A DNA stretch of 64,000 nucleotides from Abelmoschus esculentus (taxonomy: Eukaryota > Streptophyta > Magnoliopsida > Malvales > Malvaceae), in contig JAUCBN010000011.1 in assembly GCA_035048815.1 (NCBI GenBank), positions 20,724,001 to 20,788,000 of the forward strand, read 5' to 3'. Below, piece after piece: positions 57,899 through 64,000 of this stretch; the first letter of the stretch is position 1; each line of letters opens with the position of its first letter. The notes under the pieces are model-generated. The model was not told the origin of the DNA and searched no databases. It saw only the letters and a list, made by a program, of their open reading frames with translations. The position numbers were made by a program, and so were the translations under genes.

Positions 57899-59809
57899 TT
57901 AACATGCACAAACCCCTCCTTGCTGCTCTGTGTTCTGCGATGAATTGCCGCTCGACTTCAAGTTCACATCAACCATGTCCTCCTGTTTTGTTGAAGAAAG
58001 CGTTTCCATCCCCGGTAAAGCTGCAGCAATCTTGCGGAACAGAGGCTGCCATTACACACATTCAGGATGATACTGGGAAGTAAACAAATATACATGTATA
58101 TGTATATGTTTACGTGTCATTGTATGCGTATATGTATGTACAACTATCTTCACCTTGATGTTGAATCCAGCTTTTGCGCTGGTTTCAATGAACATGATTC
58201 CGAATTCACGAGCCTTGTTATCTCCTTCCTCTATAGAAACCTGTCTGTTCGATCACCAACCGGTATAAATGAAAACAACATTAAGAATTACTTAAACCCG
58301 GAGTGTTAAACCCTCTCAAAGTACCTAGAAAACAACTTCCAGTGACATGGAAAACAGATCTAAGAAGTTCAGCTTTCCAACTCAACACTAACCTTTTATC
58401 AACGAGATCAGTTTTGTTCCCCACAAGGACAATAATGACATCGCTTCCACGTTCGGTGCGTACCTCCTCAACCCACTTTGAAGTGTTCAAAAATGATTGC
58501 CTATCTGCAAGGAGATATCCGAGTGAGGAATGTGAAATAATCAAGGTTAACGTACGCCGATTTAATTTTAGAGGTTCTCATGGGAGAGTTGTTTACCAGT
58601 GGTATCATACATTACATTATAAAATCTTTCATCATAGTCAAGATAAAAAAAAGGTACTTGGGTTAAGCTTATACTCACTAGCTACATCATAGGCAATTAC
58701 TGCAACAGAAGAATCTCTAATATAACTCGGAATAAGACTCCTGAATCTCTCCTGGCCAGCAGTATCCCTGTGAAAGTATAAGATAAAACTCAATTCAAGA
58801 TGAGACAATCGAAAATTTGAAGAGCATATGAACTTTATAATCCAATAAACTAGATTAATTGGCATGCTTTAATAAGCTCTAGCCAAACAGATAGCTGCCT
58901 GCAAACTGGTCATCAGAAACTGAACATGGCAGACTAGATTGTCATAACAAATTTCAACCAAGCATAAAGTTGTCACATTACATTTCCTAACTGCAAACAT
59001 ATAAGAGGAAATTCTGGGAGATTCAACAAGAAATGTTGTTTTCTACCGGCAGATAACAAATTATATCTGCTTTACAACAAAATCAAGCGCTCTCCCAAAC
59101 AAATTCCTAGTCTAAACTCCATATAAGCAATCAAAACAACGTCCTTCAATTCACAAGAATCATGCTTATGTTAGAGAGAGAGAGAGAAATCATAGTACCA
59201 AAGCTGCAATCGAACCGTTCTATCTTCAAGATACATTGTTTTAGACAAAAAGTCAATTCCAATCGTCGCCTGCAATTAATTTATATCAATAAATCATGAA
59301 CAAATTCTTCTAAAAGAAGCTTATAATAATAATCAAGGAAAATAATCATATAAACACAGTCAAGTAACATATTCTATGATTTAGAGTAATGAAAATTCAA
59401 AATTCGAAGAAAAGAAAAGGAGAGATTTGTTTCAAGATATTAGGCCAAATTGATGACAATTCCCTATACGATAGAAACAAGAATTTCTAAACTAAAATAA
59501 TATCGTTAGAGATCAACAAAAACACAATCAAAAAACAATATTAAATCCGTGATTAATACTAGGGATCAATATCTAGCTCAAATACGTCAACTAAATCTAA
59601 ATCACTTTTAAACAATATACGAAACGGTCAAATCTGGTTCGAATCCGTAAGAATCAATGAAATGCTAAAAGATAAAGAACGTAGAAATTTACCTGGTAAG
59701 TTGTGTCGAATTTGTCGTACATGAAACGGGTGATGATGCTTGTTTTTCCAACGGATTGATCTCCTAAGAACACCAGCTTGTATTTTGCCAGAGGGGAGAC
59801 TTTCGCCAT
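57899..59809 (-). CDS. RABH1: Rab6-class small GTPase (RABH1), 6 exons, complete
   Basis: Exons 59809-59693, 59269-59199, 58767-58679, 58504-58393, 58244-58154, 58045-57899; all GT-AG, 627 nt, 208 aa, the usual length. GTPase motifs: P-loop GDQSVGKT (16-23), switch I ATIGIDF (40-46), WDTAGQE (63-69), NKTD (122-125), ETSAK (150-154). The N-terminus [23 protein letters not shown] and core are characteristic of Rab6. The C-terminus ..GGVCAC carries the double-cysteine motif for two geranylgeranyl groups. Rab6/RABH1 proteins act on Golgi membranes in retrograde and intra-Golgi traffic, and plant RABH1b affects cellulose synthase delivery. All catalytic residues are present. RABH1b is the likeliest paralogue, but the suffix cannot be fixed. 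Confidence 0.96.
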
Positions 59810-59970
59810 TTTTGCAATTCCTTCTCTCGATTTTTGGTTGTAAACGAGAGAGATTCAGATCCGAAAAAGGAAGAAATATTGTGTTGAAATTATAATTATG
59901 ATTGATGGGAATGGAGAAGAAAACGAAGGAAGGCTTTGAGAATTGCGTTTAATTCCCTTTTTATATATAA
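59810..59970 (-). promoter_or_regulatory. Rab gene leader and TATA box
   Basis: On the minus strand TTATATATAAAAAG at about 59970-59957 is a good TATA box, about 150 bases above the ATG. It implies a start near 59930 and a leader near 120 bases. Confidence 0.55.
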
Positions 59971-60174
59971 ATAAAAAGCAGGAAAAACCGCCAACCATGA
60001 CGAACAGGACGGAGTCAAAATCTTTGAACAGGTTTTCTATTTCCAATTTTACCCCTACCACCGTAATGTTTTTTTCCTTCCTAAAATGGTCAGCAATTGC
60101 GATTATAATTAGACTTAAATGTCTTTTTACCGAAAAAAAATTAATTTTTATTTGAAAATTCTGAAATTGAATGT

Positions 60175-60780
60175 GAACGAGGCGAGAAATTATTACATGG
60201 ACCCGTTCCATCACCTAGGATATGGTCCCAACTAATCAAGTTAAGACACATGATATATTTTTTCATATCATATTCACACATAAATATCATCCAAATCATC
60301 CACTTTAATGTTTTTGATTTAAAAAAAGAAAAAATATTACGAAAATTTTTTATATTGTCTTCTTCTTTATTGTTCAATTTTTTAATTATTTTTTTCTAAC
60401 CTTTAACCCTAACCCTAAATCATAACCCTAAACCTAAACAATAACCCATAACCCTAAACCCTAAACCTAATCAATAACCTCTAACCCTAAACCCTACATC
60501 TAAACACTAAACCCTAAACCACATAAACCATAAACCCTAAATCCTAAATCTATAAAAAAATTATTTAGGAAAATTTTAAATAGCAAAGAGAAAGATGACA
60601 CGAGAAATCTTTGGTAATATTTGTTTCCTTTTTAAAATCAAAGACATTAAATTGGATGATTTGGACAATGCTTATGTGTAAATATGATATGAAAAATATA
60701 TTATGTGTCTTAATTTAATTGGTTGGGGACCATATCCTAGGTGGTGGAACGGGTTCATGTAATAATTTCTCGAACAAGGC
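60175..60780 (-). mobile_element. Mutator-type MITE with telomere-like loop, copy 2
   Basis: The element is 60184-60771 between GAACGAGGC (60175-60183) and GAACAAGGC (60772-60780), a nine-base duplication with one change. The termini are GAGAAATTATTACATG on both sides, inverted, with arms of about 210 bases. The right arm, reverse-complemented, matches the left arm of the copy at 28985, so this copy is inverted. The middle is a CCCTAAA array. Confidence 0.9.
60398..60550 (-). repeat. Telomere-like (CCCTAAA)n degenerate array
   Basis: AACCCTAAACCCTAAACC and AATAACCC variants fill the space between the MITE arms. Confidence 0.9.
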
Positions 60781-60820
60781 ATAAGGGAGAAATATTTATT
60801 AAAAAATTGAATTTAGGGTA

Positions 60821-62354
60821 TGTAACGACCAGGATTCGGATCCGAGTGTCGGGTTAAATCGAGGGGTTTGGGCTTTGGTTTTGGGCCCCGAGTTGAGTGG
60901 TTTGGGGTTTAGGCTTGTTGGGCTTGAGTGTTTGTGGGCCTTGAGAGTTTTTAGTAGAGGATAATTTGGTAATTGTCTACATGAGTTGAATAGAGGGGCT
61001 TGGGGGTGTTTTCTGCAGAGAGTGAGGTCATAGGAGCAAAGGTCTTTTCTTTTCCTCTCATCTTCTTCATCTAAAGCCTAAGGAAGAGTAAAGGTAAGAT
61101 CTTGCTAAGTTTGGGTTAGAATCCCGTTTTCTTGATGAAGAAAAAGTTATAGAGATGGGGTGGATCTACAAAACAAGGTTTTGTTTGCCAAGTTTGATGG
61201 AAAAAAAGGTTTAAGTTGAGTACGGGAATAGGTTTTGGAGGGTGTAAATCTTAGTTTTTTAGTGTTTTAGACTCTAAGAATTATCATCTTGGTGTCTAAT
61301 TCACTTCTTATCTTCCCCTTTGTAGAGAAACAAGTGGGAGAGTCTTCCAAGAGCTTGGGTAAGGAAAGAGCTTGAAGAGGTTTAGAGCTCGGGTTTGTTG
61401 CTGTTGCTTACTAAGGTTGGTACTCTCAACTCATTCTTTACATCACTCATATCATGGTAGTTGCATACATATAGATTCTTGATGCTTGTGTGCTTGGTTT
61501 TGAGCTTGAAGACTTTAATGATGATTTTCGGTTTTATGTGTTTTATGACTGAAAAATAATGTTAAAACATCATAAACTTCCTTAATATTAAGTAGGAATA
61601 CCTTAGAATCATTTAGATTGAATTTGGGGATGATCCTTAAAATTTTCTAAGTGAAACCTACAGTTTCGTGGAGGGGGTATCGATACTAGTGGCTCGTGTA
61701 TCGATACCCTTGAGAGAAAATTTGGCCTAGTGAGCAAGGGTATCGAACCATGGTTGATCTTTGGTTCGATACCGAATCCTCTAGTGACTTCTCTGGTTTG
61801 ATGCTGGTATTGAATCTGGAGGGCCCCCGTGGTTGATCTTTGAGTTGGTCAAATGGTATCGATGCCAGTATTGATACCCGTGTTTCGATACCCTCTTTTA
61901 ATGGGTATCGATGTAGCCTTTTTCGATACCCTACATAAAGGTATCGATACCCATGTATAATCTTTCCAAGATAAGTAAATTTTAAGGTTTGATAATGGTA
62001 ATTAAGGGTCTTTATGAATTTTGAAAACAATGAAATAGATTGTTTAACCTAGATCGATAATTATAATCCTGAAAGGCTAAATTGAGATAATCTTAATATA
62101 TCTTGTTGTGCTAAGATCCTAGGTGGATTGTTTATGTGGTTTTAGTCCTTGTGTGATAGAAATCCGAATATCCATAAGTGTTGCAACACGCTAAAGGCCA
62201 TCCGATGTAATATGACGGGTGATGTATTGAAGACTTTTATTCTGAGTGTTGGGAGGCCTCACTTAAAGATGTTCGATGTAACATTCCGAGCATGGGATTA
62301 GTTGAGCGACCTCTATCCCTTTTTGAATGTTAGGTAGCCTCGTTCGAAGATATC
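60821..62354 (+). mobile_element. Gypsy-type LTR fragment
   Basis: It starts TGTAACGACCAGGATTCGG at 60821, like chromovirus LTRs. It contains GGGCTTGGG-rich sequence, a stretch rich in GTATCGATAC words (61670-61960) and a three-fold degenerate repeat (about 62180-62350: GTGTTG..CC..AAGATGTTCGATGTAACATT). It is cut at 62354 by the next LTR. No coding sequence is present. Confidence 0.5.
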
Positions 62355-63726
62355 TGATGCGTATGGTATAAGCGCAATTTGAGTGCAAGTGTACATGTCG
62401 TCAAGTAATAAAATGATAAGTATATCGTGTATCGTATCCACAAGGATTGGTATACTTAATATGTCTTTCTTTGTTCCCTTGCTCCCGAAAATAAAATAAA
62501 AATACAAATAAATTGACTTGTTTTATCTAACTAAATAATTAAATAACGAAACATAAAATAAAAGGTTGAGAACGATTATAGAGAAAATGGGTAAGATCCA
62601 GCTACGTCAATTAATGGATTCAATTGATCTTCTTCTTGTCCAATGCAATCACACAACACTGCTTCGATAGTACTACAGATACCGCCTCGGCAACATTGGT
62701 ACTCCTCTGCCGCGTCAATCTCTTGCTCTTGGGCAGAGGTATCAAAGTTCAACAAAGTGTTCGTAAGTGACTCCGCTCATCTCTGAGTCAAAGTGCTGTT
62801 GATGACTAGTCCTTGACGATACCTCTCGGCGTAAATCAATGATAACCACCAATCAATCCAACATTTCTTTTAGCTGCTGAAACTCTTAACCTATCTCCTA
62901 GGCCTCTAAAAGAGTATAGGCCGAATTAGTGTCTACAACACCGTACTTATCCCTTTCGTGAATCTAAACCTCTCGATGCTAGATAAATAGATTACTTGCA
63001 AACTTCCCTCTCGGGCTTGAATACAAGAACAAAGAATGGCAATAGGATAAGCAAACTTTGATTTTATTATTGCATAAGAACAAAGATACAAGAATCAATC
63101 TCCTCTGACTAATATCGACAACCTTCACCTATCCCTAAGAAGTTTAGAATATATTATCATTTAAGTACAATTCTTAGGGAGAAAAGTTTTCTCTACAAAC
63201 TGGCTCTCTTAGACAATATGGCCGGCTAGGGTATTTATAATCTTAACCTAGGGTAAACCTTTCCTAAATAGACTTCAACTTGGAGTAAGGAACAAGTCTT
63301 TTTCAAGGAATCTGATATTTCCAAGTTTGCCGCCTTCTAGAAGGGTTTTCTCGCTTGGTCTCTTACTTGGGCTTTTAGCGCGCTAGCCTGATCCAATTGA
63401 TGCGCTGCATCTTCTAGAATATTCTTTATATTTTTATCTTTCATCGCGCCTCCATTGTTGGCGTTGTCACACTGGATTCTGCCGCGGCCTTGTCTTCTGC
63501 CTCGACCGCAAAAATGCTTCTCTGCCACTTCGGCTCTAGATATTCCTACATATACAGAATATGTAAAAATATCTACATTCTCTATAAATATTGACTTTGT
63601 ATGTGATGATAACGGAATATCCAATACTTGAGCAAAGAGTTTATAATTCGGTTCAAGTGGGTGTATATTAGATGCTTAAAATACCATGAGAAGGGTAGTA
63701 AATAACTGCCTTTTAGGCACTCATCA
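62355..63726 (-). mobile_element. 3' LTR of a Tat/Athila-type gypsy element
   Basis: On the minus strand it runs TGATGAGTGCCTAAAAGGC (from 63726) to ..TATACCATACGCATCA (62355), 1,372 bp. A purine-rich tract lies immediately upstream, which marks it as a 3' LTR. Related LTRs are at 10649 and 37242. TATTTATAATC at 63233-63243 reads GATTATAAATA on the minus strand and may be its TATA box. Confidence 0.75.
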
Positions 63727-63742
63727 AATACCCCCAAACTCG
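63727..63742 (-). other. Polypurine tract
   Basis: GAGTTTGGGGGTATT on the minus strand next to the LTR, preceded by TTGAGGACAAGCAATAG, a phrase usual at this place in plant Tat/Athila elements. Confidence 0.8.
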
Positions 63743-63867
63743 AACTATTGCTTGTCCTCAAGCAATGTCAAACATCAAATTGCCGAACCTTACTCCCCTT
63801 TGGTCTTACTCTTCCATCTATTCTCCCCACCATGGTCATGTCTATCTGTTAAGTTGATCGGTATTGG

Positions 63868-64000
63868 ATAATGGCCAAGAGGGGGGGTGAATTGGATATT
63901 AAAAAAATTTGTAGGAGAGATTCGGTGAAAATTAAAAAAAGATTGAAGAGCACAAAGAGTTATAGTGGTTCAAGCTTCGAACAAGCTCTACTCCACTACC
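63868..64000. mobile_element. Edge of dispersed repeat (family of 49345)
   Basis: GGCCAAGAGGGGGGGTGAATTGG..AAGAGTTATAGTGGTTCAAGCTTCGAACAAGCTCTAC matches 49345-49460. It continues past the window. Confidence 0.6.

Noticed and set aside
57745..58083. 112-codon plus-strand ORF over the Rab 3' end
   Set aside because: Overlaps the last Rab exon in antisense; the minus-strand exon has correct splice sites and prenylation motif.

Overview
The window is nuclear DNA from a flowering plant, almost certainly a eudicot. It is AT-rich, gene-poor and dominated by nested plant LTR retrotransposons (Ty3-gypsy chromovirus and Tat/Ogre/Athila types, Ty1-copia), MITEs and telomere-like repeats. Between them are three intron-containing or conserved plant genes with canonical GT-AG splice sites. 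The species cannot be named from the sequence alone.

Three genes are well supported. (1) 18047-18427 (+): a conserved plant protein of 126 aa with a hydrophobic N-terminus and ten cysteines in CxxxC spacing. (2) 48190-38975 (-): a complete 14-exon, 333-aa gene that I identify as HEAT INTOLERANT 4 (HIT4). Its final 15 codons lie beyond a 4.2-kb Ty1-copia element inserted in the last intron. (3) 59809-57899 (-): a complete 6-exon, 208-aa Rab6-class GTPase (RABH1 type) ending in a C-A-C prenylation motif.

Layout. 1-6604: a decayed Tat/Ogre-like element on the minus strand running off the left edge; its 5' LTR (5550-6604) and a tRNA-Arg-type primer site are visible. 6694-7592: a short LTR element. 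7600-16050: dispersed repeats, MITEs, an LTR, a copia relic and one unexplained GC-richer patch at 14.5-15.0 kb. 16.1-18.7 kb: the Cys-rich gene with a triplicated segment upstream. 19136-28694: a full-length Ty3-gypsy chromovirus with TSD TTAGT, dead by frameshifts and nonsense changes, inserted in a MITE. 28985-29643: a Mutator-type MITE whose loop is telomere-like. 29.9-34.2 kb: a 233-bp tandem repeat split by a deleted Tat element. 34.7-38.6 kb: LTR fragments. 39-48.4 kb: HIT4 with its copia insertion. 48.5-56.7 kb: AT-rich nested repeats including a solo LTR. 57.9-60 kb: the Rab gene. 60184-60771: the second, inverted copy of the telomere-loop MITE. 60.8-64 kb: LTR fragments.

The genes do not form an operon or pathway. 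The interest of the window lies in the layering of insertions, several provable by target-site duplications or by a paralogous empty site; in a strong bias to TAG stops in the dead elements, consistent with decay of methylated cytosines; and in a two-copy MITE family carrying telomere-like arrays. I found no tRNA or rRNA gene, CRISPR array or virus-derived gene. Coordinates of intron-exon borders and LTR ends were read by eye.
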